Assembly (NCBI RefSeq): GCF_009763245.1
Contig: NZ_WKJZ01000001.1
Span: forward strand, 884,455-948,454
Source of the DNA: Pseudomonas xionganensis
GTDB lineage: Bacteria; Pseudomonadota; Gammaproteobacteria; Pseudomonadales; Pseudomonadaceae
Reading direction: 5' to 3'
Length of the DNA stretch: 64,000 nucleotides
A program made the position numbers and the translations under genes. Each line of letters starts with the position of its first letter. Position 1 is the stretch's first letter. The notes under the pieces were generated by a model. That model was given only the letters and a program-made list of their open reading frames with translations, searched no databases and was not told the origin of the DNA. This document shows, piece after piece, positions 9,383 through 17,644 of the stretch.

Positions 9383-9476
9383 GGCGTTTTCGGTGCGGTG
9401 GATTGGCGGGTTTGGCCGAGGCGTGGGGCCTCTACCGGGGTTAGGCTGAGAGCATAACAAGAAGCTGGAGTGAGCC

Positions 9477-10700
9477 ATGAATGTCGCCGTGCTGGCGGTG
9501 CCGCTGTATATCCTGCTGATGCTGCTGGAGCTGGCCTACGAGCGGCATAGCGGCCGCCATACCTATCGCCTGGCCGATGCCGCCACCAGCATCAACACCG
9601 CCGTGCTGCGCATCCTGCTAGAGGGGCCGCTGCGCCTGCTGCTGATCCTGCCCTACGCCTGGCTCTACGAGCATGCCCGGCTGCTGGACTGGAACCCGGC
9701 CTCGCCCTGGCTATGGCTGTTTGGTTTTATCGCTGTGGATTTGTGTTTCTACTGGGCGCACCGCACCCTGCATCGCTACAACCTGCTCTGGGGTGCCCAT
9801 CAGCCGCACCACTCCAGCGAGGATTTCAACCTGTCCACCGCCCTGCGCAAGGGCGCCTTCCAGACGGCCTTCGACTGGCCCTTCTATCTGCCCCTGGCGC
9901 TGCTCGGCGTGCCGCTGCCGGTATTTCTGGTGCTGCTGGGTATCCAGCTGGCCTATCAGTTCTGGATTCATACCCAGCATGTCGGGCGCCTCGGCTGGCT
10001 GGAGCAGGTGATCGTCACGCCCAGCCATCACCGCGTGCATCACGGGCAGAACGACTGCTATATCGACAGGAACCACGGCGGGGTCTTTATCTTCTGGGAC
10101 AAGCTGTTCGGCACCTACGCCGAGGAGCGCGAGCCGGTGGTCTATGGCGTGACAACTCCGGTGAGCACCTTCGACCCACTGCGCCTGCAGTTTTCCTGGT
10201 GGCGTCTGCTCTGGGCCGATGCACTGGCTACTCGTTCCTGGTGGGACAAGCTGCGCCTGTGGTGGATGCCCACCGGCTGGCGCCCGGCGGATGTGCAGCA
10301 GCTGCCCTGGCCGAAGATGGGCGCGGACAAGTTCGAGCGCCCCTACCCGGCTGCGTTCAAGGCCTATGCCTTTGTCCAGTTTGTGGCGATCAACCTACTT
10401 GCCTTGGTGTTTCTCGTCGGGGTGCGCGAGGCGGGCGCCTGGCAGCCCTGGTTGCTGGTGCTGGTGATTCTCAGCGGCTGCGTCAGCCTGGGGCTGTTGT
10501 TCGAGGGGCGGCCGGGGGTGTGGCGAATCGAGCTGAGTCGCCAGGCTGTTCTGACTGTGCTGGCGCTGCTCGCCAGCCTGTGGCTGGCGCCGGCACAGGC
10601 CCTGGTGGCGCAGTCTGTGGCGGCCTTTAGTCTGCTTAGCCTGTGCGGGTTGGGCTGGCTGTTCAGGGGGCAGCAGGGGGCTGTAGTCGCCGGTAGTTAG
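9477..10700 (+). CDS. sterol desaturase / fatty-acid hydroxylase family membrane protein
   Basis: A 407-aa integral membrane di-iron enzyme. The histidine boxes are H95-R-T-L-H99, H108-Q-P-H-H112, H165-T-Q-H168 and H184-H-R-V-H-H189, with another histidine at 200. These are the metal ligands of the fatty acid hydroxylase superfamily. Several membrane segments flank the boxes, and residues past about 300 form extra C-terminal helices. It probably hydroxylates or desaturates a lipid; the substrate is unknown. GGAG precedes the ATG. Its stop overlaps the convergent Gcr gene by 3-4 nt. Confidence 0.9.
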   Translation: MNVAVLAVPLYILLMLLELAYERHSGRHTYRLADAATSINTAVLRILLEGPLRLLLILPYAWLYEHARLLDWNPASPWLWLFGFIAVDLCFYWAHRTLHRYNLLWGAHQPHHSSEDFNLSTALRKGAFQTAFDWPFYLPLALLGVPLPVFLVLLGIQLAYQFWIHTQHVGRLGWLEQVIVTPSHHRVHHGQNDCYIDRNHGGVFIFWDKLFGTYAEEREPVVYGVTTPVSTFDPLRLQFSWWRLLWADALATRSWWDKLRLWWMPTGWRPADVQQLPWPKMGADKFERPYPAAFKAYAFVQFVAINLLALVFLVGVREAGAWQPWLLVLVILSGCVSLGLLFEGRPGVWRIELSRQAVLTVLALLASLWLAPAQALVAQSVAAFSLLSLCGLGWLFRGQQGAVVAGS

Positions 10701-12778
10701 TGTGGCTTATCCCCGTCCTCCGCTGCCCCCGCTTCAGTCGTTGGCAGCTCGGCCTCGACCGGAGCTGGTTTCGGTGGCAGCAGCAGTAGTCGCGGCTCGC
10801 TGCGCACCTGTTGGATAAAGCTGCCGAGCAGGGTGCCCAGGCTGCCCACCTGCACCTGGCGCGCCTTGAGGGCCACGCGCAGGGCCAGGCTGAAACTGAC
10901 CAGCAGGTTGACCAGGCCGATCAGCAGCACCAGGCCCAATGCCTGGGCGAACAGGAGCGGGGCCAGATGGCCGCTGGCGGCGCTGTAGCCGATATTGGCC
11001 GAGGAGAAGGCGACGTGGCGGATATCCAGCGGCAGGCCGGTGCTGTGACCGATATAGCCGGTCATGCCGAGCATCACGCCAAACAGGAAGTTGCCCATCA
11101 ACGCGCCATAGTTATCGTGCAGGTAGTCGGCGATACGACTGCGTAGCGTCTTGGCGGGCAACAGGCGGCGCAGCAGCGGGTGGTGCAGCAGGCGCCCACG
11201 CAGATCCAGGCAGGCCGCGCGGTTGTCGAAATAGCCGGCCACCAGGCCCGAGCAGAACAGCCACAGCCCGGCGATGGCGGCATACCACAGGGCCAGGCCG
11301 TTGATCGGCGACACCGCCTTGAGCTGATAGGCCACCGCCTCGCTCGACAGCAGCGGGCTGCCCTGCCACAGCTCGTACAGCCAAGCCAGAACAAAGGCCA
11401 GGCTGACCGCCACCAGCACATTGCCCATCACCGCCGCCCACTGCGTACGGATCAGGTCCACCAGCATCATGGCCAGGCGTTTCTGGTTGGCCTTGCCGCG
11501 CTCGCCCCGTTCGATGTCCTGGGCCAGGCGCGCGGCAGTCATGGCTGGCTGTTTGGTGGCGATGGTGAAGTGCAGCAGGTGCACCAGGACAAAACCCAGG
11601 CCGTAGTTGAGGCTCTCCAGCAGGGCGGTCGTCAGTGGTGGTAAGCCCAGGCCGCCGATCTGGATCTTGATCAGGGCCAGCAGGGCGATGATGATCCCGG
11701 CGCCGCCGGCCGAGCGCAGCATGGCCAGGTAGCCACTGCGGTCGCGGGTGATGTAGTGCTCGCCGTGGTCGCTGGTGTTCTCCGTGATGCTGCGTGCCAG
11801 CAGGCGCGTGTTGCGCCGCCACAGCGGGCGGATGCCCTGGCGCTCGTGGCCGGCATGCACCAGTTCGATAAACAGCTCGGCACCTTGCCGGGCGATGTTG
11901 TCCCGTTGCGCGGCAAAGAGGATGGCGAGCAGCTGCTGCAGGCGCGTCAGGGTCTGTTCCAGGCGCTCCAGCAGGTGGGTCAGGGCGATGCTGCTGCCAC
12001 GGCTGACCATGCGCCGGCGCAGGCGCTGGATCTGCTCGCTGCATTGCGCCAGCAGTACCTCGACATGGGCCAGGTCGAAGGGCGGCGGGCTGGGTTCATG
12101 CAGGGCCTGTAACTGCTGGCTTACGCACTGGGCGATTTCCCGTTGCAGGGCGACAAAGGCCGAGTCGCGCTCCACCAGGGCCGGTTCCAGGCGCATCAGG
12201 TCGCGGTCCAGCTCCTCGGCGGCAACCCAGATGGACAGCATTTCCAGGGCGTAGAGACTCTCCAGGCGCACATGGCGGCGCAGGCTGGTGGCCTGCTCGG
12301 CGCTGAGCACGGCCATAAAGGCCTGGAACAGGGCGGCCCAGCGTTCGGCGCCCAGCTCGTTGAGCCACTCCAGATCGCGCGGTCTGGGCAGCAGCAGACG
12401 CAGTACATCGCGCGCATCCTGCAGATCCAGAGGTGCCGGGTTGAGGCGCTCGTAGCAGCGGTCGACAAACTCCCGGGCGAAGCCGCGGCGCGAGAACAGA
12501 CCCTGTTCCACCAGGGCCGGGTACAGGTGCAGCTTGCACAGCCAGGCCTGCAGGCGCTCGGCAAAGGGGGCGATCAGTTCGGCCTGCTGCGCCAGGCTGG
12601 TGATCAGGCTGTCCATCCGTTGCTCGCTGTCGAGGCCGCCGCGGCTGGGGCGCAGCCAGGCCACCAGTTGCTTGAGCTGGGGCAGGCAGTCGGGGCCTTC
12701 GGCCTGGGCCAGGGAGCGCAGCAGGGCGAGGCTCAGGCTGTGTTCGGCTGGGTTGCTGTCGATTGTTGCGTCGGTCAC
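10697..12778 (-). CDS. Gcr-type membrane protein (annotated as site-specific recombinase family)
   Basis: A 693-aa protein of the SpecificRecomb (Gcr) family, starting at a GTG. The N-terminal half is soluble and helical. From about residue 350 it contains several hydrophobic stretches (for example GGAGIIIALLALI and GFVLVHLLHFTIA). This is the build of a membrane protein, not of a tyrosine or serine recombinase, and I see no recombinase catalytic motif. The family label comes from an early gonococcal report, so no recombination role should be assumed. It follows the nitrate transporter genes by 82 nt with a strong hairpin between. Confidence 0.8.
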   Translation of the reverse strand: MTDATIDSNPAEHSLSLALLRSLAQAEGPDCLPQLKQLVAWLRPSRGGLDSEQRMDSLITSLAQQAELIAPFAERLQAWLCKLHLYPALVEQGLFSRRGFAREFVDRCYERLNPAPLDLQDARDVLRLLLPRPRDLEWLNELGAERWAALFQAFMAVLSAEQATSLRRHVRLESLYALEMLSIWVAAEELDRDLMRLEPALVERDSAFVALQREIAQCVSQQLQALHEPSPPPFDLAHVEVLLAQCSEQIQRLRRRMVSRGSSIALTHLLERLEQTLTRLQQLLAILFAAQRDNIARQGAELFIELVHAGHERQGIRPLWRRNTRLLARSITENTSDHGEHYITRDRSGYLAMLRSAGGAGIIIALLALIKIQIGGLGLPPLTTALLESLNYGLGFVLVHLLHFTIATKQPAMTAARLAQDIERGERGKANQKRLAMMLVDLIRTQWAAVMGNVLVAVSLAFVLAWLYELWQGSPLLSSEAVAYQLKAVSPINGLALWYAAIAGLWLFCSGLVAGYFDNRAACLDLRGRLLHHPLLRRLLPAKTLRSRIADYLHDNYGALMGNFLFGVMLGMTGYIGHSTGLPLDIRHVAFSSANIGYSAASGHLAPLLFAQALGLVLLIGLVNLLVSFSLALRVALKARQVQVGSLGTLLGSFIQQVRSEPRLLLLPPKPAPVEAELPTTEAGAAEDGDKPH

Positions 12779-12822
12779 GGGGCGCTCTGCGGCAGGGGCT
12801 ATCGCCTGATGCTAGCAGGCCT

Positions 12823-12855
12823 GGCGCCACCCCGGACATAGCCGGGGATGGCGCC
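12823..12855 (-). other. stable hairpin between nrtD and the Gcr gene
   Basis: A stem of 7 plus 6 bp (GGCGCCA/TGGCGCC and CCCCGG/CCGGGG) with one bulged base and a 6-nt loop. It directly follows the nrtD stop on the minus strand. No T-run follows, so it may be a message-stabilising or partial termination structure and not a full intrinsic terminator. Confidence 0.5.
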
Positions 12856-12860
12856 GCGAC

Positions 12861-13643
12861 TCAGTGCAAGCGATGGCGGTCGTGCAGAAAGCTCAGCACC
12901 GCGCGGCGGCAGCGGTTGTACTCCGCATCGTCGGCCAGGGCGATGCGATCGCGCGGGCGCGGCAGGTCGACGGTGAGGATCTCGCCGATGGTGGCCGAGG
13001 GACCGTTGGTCATCATCACGATGCGATCGGAGAGCAGCACCGCTTCGTCGACGTCGTGGGTGATCATCATCATGGTGTTGCCCAGATCCTTCTGGATGCG
13101 CATCACCTCGTCCTGCAGGTGGGCGCGGGTGAGGGCATCGAGGGCGCCGAAGGGTTCGTCGAGCAGCAGCACCTTGGGTTTCATGGCCAGGGCGCGGGCG
13201 ATGCCGACGCGCTGCTTCATGCCGCCGGAAATCTCCTGGGGGTACTTGTTCAGGGCGTGGCCCATGTTCACCAGTTTGAGGTTGTGCTCCACCCACTCGC
13301 GTCGTTCACGGCGGCCCATGCTGCCCTTGAACACCTTGTTGACCGCCACTTCGACGTTCTCGAACACCGTCAGCCAGGGCAGCAGCGAGTGGTTCTGAAA
13401 CACCATGCCGCGATCCGGGCCGGGGCCTTTAACCTCCTTGCCGTCGAGAATCACCACGCCGAGGCTGGGTTCCAGCAGGCCGGCGATGATGTTCAGCACC
13501 GTGGATTTGCCGCAGCCGGAGTGGCCGATGATCGAGATAAATTCGCCCTGGTCGATGCGCAGGTTGATGCCCTTGAGCACCTGGGAGGCGACCTTGCCGC
13601 GGGTAAAGCTCATGTCCAGTTGTTCAACGCTGAGATAGCTCAT
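12861..13643 (-). CDS. nrtD: nitrate ABC transporter ATP-binding protein (NrtD/NasD type)
   Basis: A 260-aa ATPase with Walker A GHSGCGKST, signature ISGGMKQR, Walker B VLLLDEPFGALDALT and H-loop MITHDVDEA. It belongs to the nitrate/sulfonate/taurine family. The N-terminus (DMSFTRG) and the GPDRGMVFQNHSLLPWLTV segment fit NrtD. At 260 aa it lacks the extra binding domain of cyanobacterial NrtC. AGGAG lies 7 nt before the ATG, and the gene starts 10 nt after nrtB. It energises the importer fed by NrtA. Confidence 0.9.
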   Translation of the reverse strand: MSYLSVEQLDMSFTRGKVASQVLKGINLRIDQGEFISIIGHSGCGKSTVLNIIAGLLEPSLGVVILDGKEVKGPGPDRGMVFQNHSLLPWLTVFENVEVAVNKVFKGSMGRRERREWVEHNLKLVNMGHALNKYPQEISGGMKQRVGIARALAMKPKVLLLDEPFGALDALTRAHLQDEVMRIQKDLGNTMMMITHDVDEAVLLSDRIVMMTNGPSATIGEILTVDLPRPRDRIALADDAEYNRCRRAVLSFLHDRHRLH

Positions 13644-13653
13644 ATCCGACTCC

Positions 13654-14526
13654 TCAGGCGGCGGGAATGCCGCGGGTGATGCGCTGGCCGACGAAGGCCA
13701 CCAGGCGATCCAGGCAGAAGCCGACGATGCCGATATAGACGAGCGCGAGAATGATGTCGCTGATCCGCGAGGCGTTCCAGGCGTCCCAGATAAAGAAGCC
13801 GATACCGACCCCGCCGATCAGCATTTCCGCGGCGATGATGGCCAGCCAGGACAGGCCTACACCGATGCGCAGGCCGGTGAAGATGTAGGGCGCCGCCGCC
13901 GGCAGCATGATGGTGCGGAAGTATTCCCAGGCATTGAGTTGCAGCACCTGGGCGACGTTGCGGTAGTCCTGGGGGATGTTACGGATACCCACCGAGGTGT
14001 TGATGATGATCGGCCAGATCGCGGTGATAAAGATCACGAAGATCGCCGAGGGATGGCTGTCCTGAAAACCGGCCAGGGACAGTGGCAGCCAGGCCAGCGG
14101 CGGCACGGTGCGCAGCACCTGGAACAGCGGGTCGAGGCCACGCATGGCCCAGTTCGACTGGCCGATCAGCACGCCCAGGGCGACGCCTGCGGCCACTGCC
14201 AGTAAGTAACCCACGGCCACCCGCTGCAGGCTGGCCAGCAGCTGCCAGGCCAGGCCGACATCATTGCCACCGTTGTCATAGAAGGGGTCAATGATCAGCT
14301 CCCAGGTCTCGCTGAGTACCTGGGAGGGTGGCGGCAGGCTGGCGCCGGCACCCGAGCAGAGCATCTCCCAGAGTAGGCCGAGCAGCAGCAGGATCACCAG
14401 TGGCGGCAGCAGGTCCTGCAGCAGGGTTTGCGGCAGGCGCGTGCCGAGGCGGCTGAGCCGTGACGGCCCGGCATCCGCCGCCGGGCTGGCCACCACGGCG
14501 GGCTCGATTTTGACATTGGCGTTCAT
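13654..14526 (-). CDS. nrtB: nitrate ABC transporter permease
   Basis: A 290-aa integral membrane subunit. After a 35-residue cytoplasmic tail it has about six transmembrane segments and the coupling loop NVAQVLQLNAWEYF typical of NrtB/TauC-type permeases. VPPLAWLPLSLAGFQDSHPSA is a family landmark. AAGGAG precedes the ATG at 14526, 34 nt after nrtA. It forms the channel with NrtD; transport of nitrate in preference to another small anion is inferred from NrtA and NasR. Confidence 0.9.
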   Translation of the reverse strand: MNANVKIEPAVVASPAADAGPSRLSRLGTRLPQTLLQDLLPPLVILLLLGLLWEMLCSGAGASLPPPSQVLSETWELIIDPFYDNGGNDVGLAWQLLASLQRVAVGYLLAVAAGVALGVLIGQSNWAMRGLDPLFQVLRTVPPLAWLPLSLAGFQDSHPSAIFVIFITAIWPIIINTSVGIRNIPQDYRNVAQVLQLNAWEYFRTIMLPAAAPYIFTGLRIGVGLSWLAIIAAEMLIGGVGIGFFIWDAWNASRISDIILALVYIGIVGFCLDRLVAFVGQRITRGIPAA

Positions 14527-14560
14527 GGCTTATCTCCTTGCAGGCAGGCAGTGCCGGGCT

Positions 14561-15892
14561 TCAGGCCATGGCCTTGATGGCCAGGCTGTCCAGGTAGGCT
14601 TGCGGGTTCTCGGGGTCGAACACCTTGCCGTCGAAGAAGGTCTCGATGCCGCGCGAGGTCGAGGCGGGAATCTGTTCGGTCGGCAGGTTCAGCGCGGCGG
14701 CGGCAGCGCGCCAGATATCCTCGCGGTTGACCTGGGCGATCAGCGCCTGGCTGTCGAAGTCGCGTGGCAGGTAGCCCCAGCGCTGGTTCTCGGTGAGGAA
14801 CCAGAGGTCGTGGCTCTGGAAGGGGTAGGAGGCGAAGTCGTCCCAGTAGCGCATCTGCTCGGGATGGTTCTCCACCACTTTGCCGGTGCCGTAGGCGAAG
14901 TTGCCCTTCATGCGGTCGACGATGTCGGCGTAGGGCGCGCCGATCCAGCGCCGCTGCGAGCAGATCTTCGCCACTTCTTCCTTGTTTTCCGGCTTCTCGC
15001 AGAACATCTGCGCTTCCATGATCGCCATGGTCAGGGCCTGGGCGGCCTTGGGGTTGGCGGCCACATAGTCGCTGCGCAGGGCGAAGGATTTCTCCGGGTG
15101 GTTGTGCCACAGCTCGCCGGTGGTGTTGGCCGTGTAGCCGATCTTCTGGTTGATCAGCTGGGCGTTCCACGGCTCGCACACGCAGAAGGTGTCCATGCTG
15201 CCGACCTTCATATTGGCCACCATCTGTGCCGGAGGCACGACGATGGTGCTGATGTCGCTGTTCGGGTCGATGCCGCCGGCCGCCAGCCAGTAGCGAATCC
15301 ACAGGTCATGGGTGCCGCCGGGGAAGGTCATGGCCGCGCTGACTTTCTTGCCGCTGGCCTTTTTGGCCTCTAGTGCTGCCTTGAACGGGGTGCTGTCGAC
15401 GCCGATCTGCAGGTCGCGGTATTCCTCACCGACCGAGATGCACTGGCCGGCCAGGTTGAGGCGGGCGAGGATGGAGATCGGCACCGGCTGGTTGTTCGGG
15501 GTGACGATGCCGGCGCTGATTAGGTAGGGCATGGGGGTGAGGATATGGCCGCCGTCGATGCCGTTCTTCGCCGAGCCGAGCACCAGATTGTCGCGGGTGG
15601 TGCCCCAGGACGATTGCTTGAGCACTTCCACCTCGGTCATGCCGTATTTGGCGAAGAACCCCTTCTCGGCGGCGACGAACAGCGGCGCGGCATCGGTCAG
15701 GGCGATAAAGCCCAGTTTGGCCTTGGTGGTTTCCACGTCACCGCCGGCGGCCCAGGCGCTGCTCTGGTGGTTTAAGCCCAGGCCGCCGAACAGGGCGATG
15801 CCGCCGGCGGCGGCGATGGACTGCTTGAGGAAGCGGCGGCGCGAGGCCAGCAGTGGGCTGGTGATTTCGTCTGGGGTCGGCTTGTCGGTCAT
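14561..15892 (-). CDS. nrtA: nitrate-binding protein of the NrtA/CmpA family, Tat-exported
   Basis: A 443-aa periplasmic binding protein. The N-terminus carries a perfect twin-arginine motif S17-R-R-R-F-L-K23 followed by a hydrophobic stretch, so export is through Tat. The mature part matches NrtA/CmpA proteins: LGFIALTDAAPLFVAAEKGFF, GSAKNGIDGGHILTPMPYL and MKVGSMDTFCVCEPWN. It starts at an ATG preceded by AGAGGAAA at 15900-15907. The long leader upstream carries a sigma-54 promoter and an intrinsic terminator. It is the first gene of nrtA-nrtB-nrtD. Nitrate versus nitrite or bicarbonate cannot be separated by eye; the adjacent NasR favours nitrate. Confidence 0.9.
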   Translation of the reverse strand: MTDKPTPDEITSPLLASRRRFLKQSIAAAGGIALFGGLGLNHQSSAWAAGGDVETTKAKLGFIALTDAAPLFVAAEKGFFAKYGMTEVEVLKQSSWGTTRDNLVLGSAKNGIDGGHILTPMPYLISAGIVTPNNQPVPISILARLNLAGQCISVGEEYRDLQIGVDSTPFKAALEAKKASGKKVSAAMTFPGGTHDLWIRYWLAAGGIDPNSDISTIVVPPAQMVANMKVGSMDTFCVCEPWNAQLINQKIGYTANTTGELWHNHPEKSFALRSDYVAANPKAAQALTMAIMEAQMFCEKPENKEEVAKICSQRRWIGAPYADIVDRMKGNFAYGTGKVVENHPEQMRYWDDFASYPFQSHDLWFLTENQRWGYLPRDFDSQALIAQVNREDIWRAAAAALNLPTEQIPASTSRGIETFFDGKVFDPENPQAYLDSLAIKAMA

Positions 15893-15912
15893 GGCTGGGT
15901 TTCCTCTGGGCG

Positions 15913-15963
15913 AAAAAAAACGATGTCACGCTGGCCGGCTGAGCCGGTGGGCGTGGACATCGT
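15913..15963 (-). terminator. leader (attenuation) terminator of nrtA
   Basis: On the minus strand ACGATGT-C-CACGC pairs with GCGTGACATCGT (12 bp with one bulged C). The stem encloses a small CCGG/CCGG hairpin and is followed by eight T. It ends only a few nucleotides before the nrtA ribosome binding site, so it lies in the 5' leader and not after a gene. This is the expected position for a NasR-controlled antitermination site. The ascending arm overlaps the hexaloop hairpin at 15955-15968, so the two cannot form together. Confidence 0.9.
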
Positions 15964-15968
15964 TGTCC
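15955..15968 (-). promoter_or_regulatory. candidate ANTAR target hairpin P2 (hexaloop AACGAU)
   Basis: GGAC and GTCC form a 4-bp stem closing a six-base loop AACGAT. The loop has A at position 1 and G at position 4, which is the AnnGnn pattern described for ANTAR-bound hexaloops. It shares nine bases with the 5' arm of the terminator, so NasR binding here would block termination. Binding is inferred. Confidence 0.65.
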
Positions 15969-15983
15969 GGTTTGGGTTGTGGT

Positions 15984-16002
15984 GCCTGTGCTGTGACCAG
16001 GC
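15984..16002 (-). promoter_or_regulatory. candidate leader hairpin P1 for NasR
   Basis: GCCTG pairs with CAGGC around a nine-base loop that contains ACAGCA, which also fits AnnGnn. It lies at the very start of the leader predicted from the sigma-54 promoter. The stem-loop geometry is not the ideal six-base loop unless three bases bulge on the 5' side, so this is weaker than P2. Dual hairpins are the usual ANTAR target arrangement. Confidence 0.45.
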
Positions 16003-16015
16003 TTGTCAGGGTATT

Positions 16016-16031
16016 AGCGAAAGCCGTGCCA
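16016..16031 (-). promoter_or_regulatory. sigma-54 promoter of nrtA-nrtB-nrtD
   Basis: The minus strand reads TGGCAC-GGCTT-TCGCT, with a perfect -24 element and GG to GC spacing of exactly 10. The predicted start is near 16005. That gives a leader of about 112 nt that begins at hairpin P1 and includes P2 and the terminator. This agrees with nitrogen-limited expression through NtrC. Confidence 0.8.
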
Positions 16032-16175
16032 GGAATTTTGCAGAGGTCCGAGCCAGGGGCTGTGATAGTGCGGTTGCGCCCGGCATATCAAGCAGTTACG
16101 CAGCGTGTTCGAGCACGATCAAGGCGCTTGCCTGAAGGCGATTGCAAGGGTTCGCGATGTTTGCTGCTGGAGCGC

Positions 16176-16192
16176 TGCACAGTTGCAGTGCG
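16176..16192. promoter_or_regulatory. candidate NtrC enhancer upstream of nrtA
   Basis: TGCAC-N7-GTGCG matches the core GCAC-N7-GTGC spacing of NtrC sites, though the inner bases deviate. It is centred about 180 bp upstream of the predicted sigma-54 start. A second, poorer half site (GCAC...GCGC) lies at 16112-16126, near -114. Binding is not shown. Confidence 0.4.
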
Positions 16193-16215
16193 CCGGTGGC
16201 GTGCGATGCCTGGGT

Positions 16216-17514
16216 TCAGTGCCTGTGGCCTGCTAGTGGCTGCAGTTCGGCTGCGGTGGCCAGGTTGAGCAGGCGCTGGGCGACCTCCTCCAGGCGCAGC
16301 CCCTGGTTCATCGCGGTCTGGCGCAGCCAGGCATAGGCTTCGCTTTCGCTGTGACCCTGCTGGCGCATCAGCAGTTGCTTGGCGCGCTCCACCAGCTTGC
16401 GCTCCTCCAGCGCCTGGCGTGTAGTGCGCAGCTCATCCTGCATGGCCTGCAGGCGTTGGCTCTGGTGCTGCAGCAGATCCAGGGTAGAACGTGCCAGATT
16501 GCCGCTCAGGCCATCTTCGGGCGGGCTGTCGAGGCCGCTGCTGTGCACGCTGAACAGGCGAATCTGTTCGGCGCTGTTGTGCATGTCGCTGAGGTTTTCC
16601 AGTACCCGTCGGTGGCTGTGCAGCTCGCGGCGGATGCGCTGCATACCCTGTTGGCAGCAGTGCAGCAGCTCCTGTTCCAGATGACTTTCGATGCCCTGCA
16701 TCAGGTCGATGCGCTGGGTGTGCAGCTCGAACCACAGTTCGCCCAGTTGTGGATCGAGCCTGGCACCGGCATGGGTGCTGCGGGCGATTTCCCGCAGACG
16801 ACAGGCCTGCAGGTTGCTGCTGCTGGCGCAGAGCACTTGCCATTGTGCGGCGGCGGCCGGGCTGGCGAAACGGCAGAAGGTGCTGAAGCTGCGCTCCTGG
16901 CATTCCTGCAGATGGCTCAGGCGCTCCAGTTGCTGTGGGTCAAAGTAACCGCTGGCAAAGCCGGTCACACCCAGGGCGCGCTCCTGGCCGGCCAGTTCCT
17001 TGCCCTGCATAAAATTGAACAGGGTCACCAGGCAGCGGGTGATATCGGGGTCCACCGCGCTGTCGGCCGCCTCGAATATCACCGCCAGCAGGCCGCCGAT
17101 CAGGCGTATCAGGGTGGCGGTGGCATCCTGAGCGCTGATCAGCCGTTCGCGGATGCGTCGCCTGAGTCCCGGCAGCTCGTCGAGGTGGTGCAGGGCGTGG
17201 GCGATACGGGTGAACAGGCGGGTCTTGTCCGGGGCACCCAGGCCGTTCGGGTCCATCTGCTCCAGGGCCGTGCGCACCTCCTGCTCCAGATCAGCGGCCG
17301 TGGCGCTGAGGCTGTCCAGTTGCGGGCGCAGGTGTGCGGCGGCGCTGCTCAGAAAGAGGTTGGAATAGCCGCGCTCTTTCTGCAGGGCGTGTACCAGCTG
17401 GCTGATACGGGCCACCAGGGCGCAGGTCTGGGCCAGATCCTCCAGGCCCAGCAGTTCGCTGCGCCGGGCGGCCAGCATAAAGCGCAGGGTGGCGGGTAGT
17501 TTTCGCTCGTGCAT
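16216..17514 (-). CDS. nasR: nitrate-responsive antiterminator NasR (NIT and ANTAR domains)
   Basis: A 432-aa cytoplasmic regulator. The N-terminal helical NIT domain (about residues 40-300) carries family features such as [18 protein letters not shown]. The C-terminal ANTAR RNA-binding domain (about 368-425) reads [19 protein letters not shown] followed by [13 protein letters not shown]. In Klebsiella NasR, nitrate or nitrite binding to the NIT domain lets ANTAR bind the nasF leader and block its terminator. Here the target is predicted in the nrtA leader just downstream. I choose the ATG at 17514; a TTG at 17529 would leave only about 9 nt of leader after the sigma-54 start. Confidence 0.92.
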   Translation of the reverse strand: MHERKLPATLRFMLAARRSELLGLEDLAQTCALVARISQLVHALQKERGYSNLFLSSAAAHLRPQLDSLSATAADLEQEVRTALEQMDPNGLGAPDKTRLFTRIAHALHHLDELPGLRRRIRERLISAQDATATLIRLIGGLLAVIFEAADSAVDPDITRCLVTLFNFMQGKELAGQERALGVTGFASGYFDPQQLERLSHLQECQERSFSTFCRFASPAAAAQWQVLCASSSNLQACRLREIARSTHAGARLDPQLGELWFELHTQRIDLMQGIESHLEQELLHCCQQGMQRIRRELHSHRRVLENLSDMHNSAEQIRLFSVHSSGLDSPPEDGLSGNLARSTLDLLQHQSQRLQAMQDELRTTRQALEERKLVERAKQLLMRQQGHSESEAYAWLRQTAMNQGLRLEEVAQRLLNLATAAELQPLAGHRH

Positions 17515-17548
17515 GGGTGCATCTCGCAATCGCAGTCAGATGCTTCTG

Positions 17549-17564
17549 TGCAAGATGCAGTCCA
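17549..17564 (-). promoter_or_regulatory. sigma-54 promoter of nasR
   Basis: The minus strand reads TGGACT-GCATC-TTGCA, with GG and GC 10 nt apart and a perfect -12 TTGCA. The predicted start is near 17538, which leaves 24 nt to the nasR ATG. It sits back to back with the hisB promoter in a 130-bp divergent region. No clear NtrC dimer site was found beside it. Confidence 0.7.
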
Positions 17565-17601
17565 TCCGGCGGGGCGCGTATCCCCCTGGCGCCTTTGCGC
17601 C

Positions 17602-17607
17602 TATAAT
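17602..17607 (+). promoter_or_regulatory. candidate -10 element of the hisB operon
   Basis: A perfect TATAAT lies 38 bp before the hisB ATG in a GC-rich context. I see no recognisable -35 hexamer at 16-19 bp, so the promoter is only partly supported. Confidence 0.45.
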
Positions 17608-17644
17608 GGCGGCCTTTTTCCGCGAGCAATTTCTGGAGCTGGAG

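Noticed and set aside
10697..12778. Gcr gene as evidence of an integron or mobile island
   Set aside because: No recombinase catalytic motif, no attachment repeats, and a membrane-protein profile; flanking genes look chromosomal.
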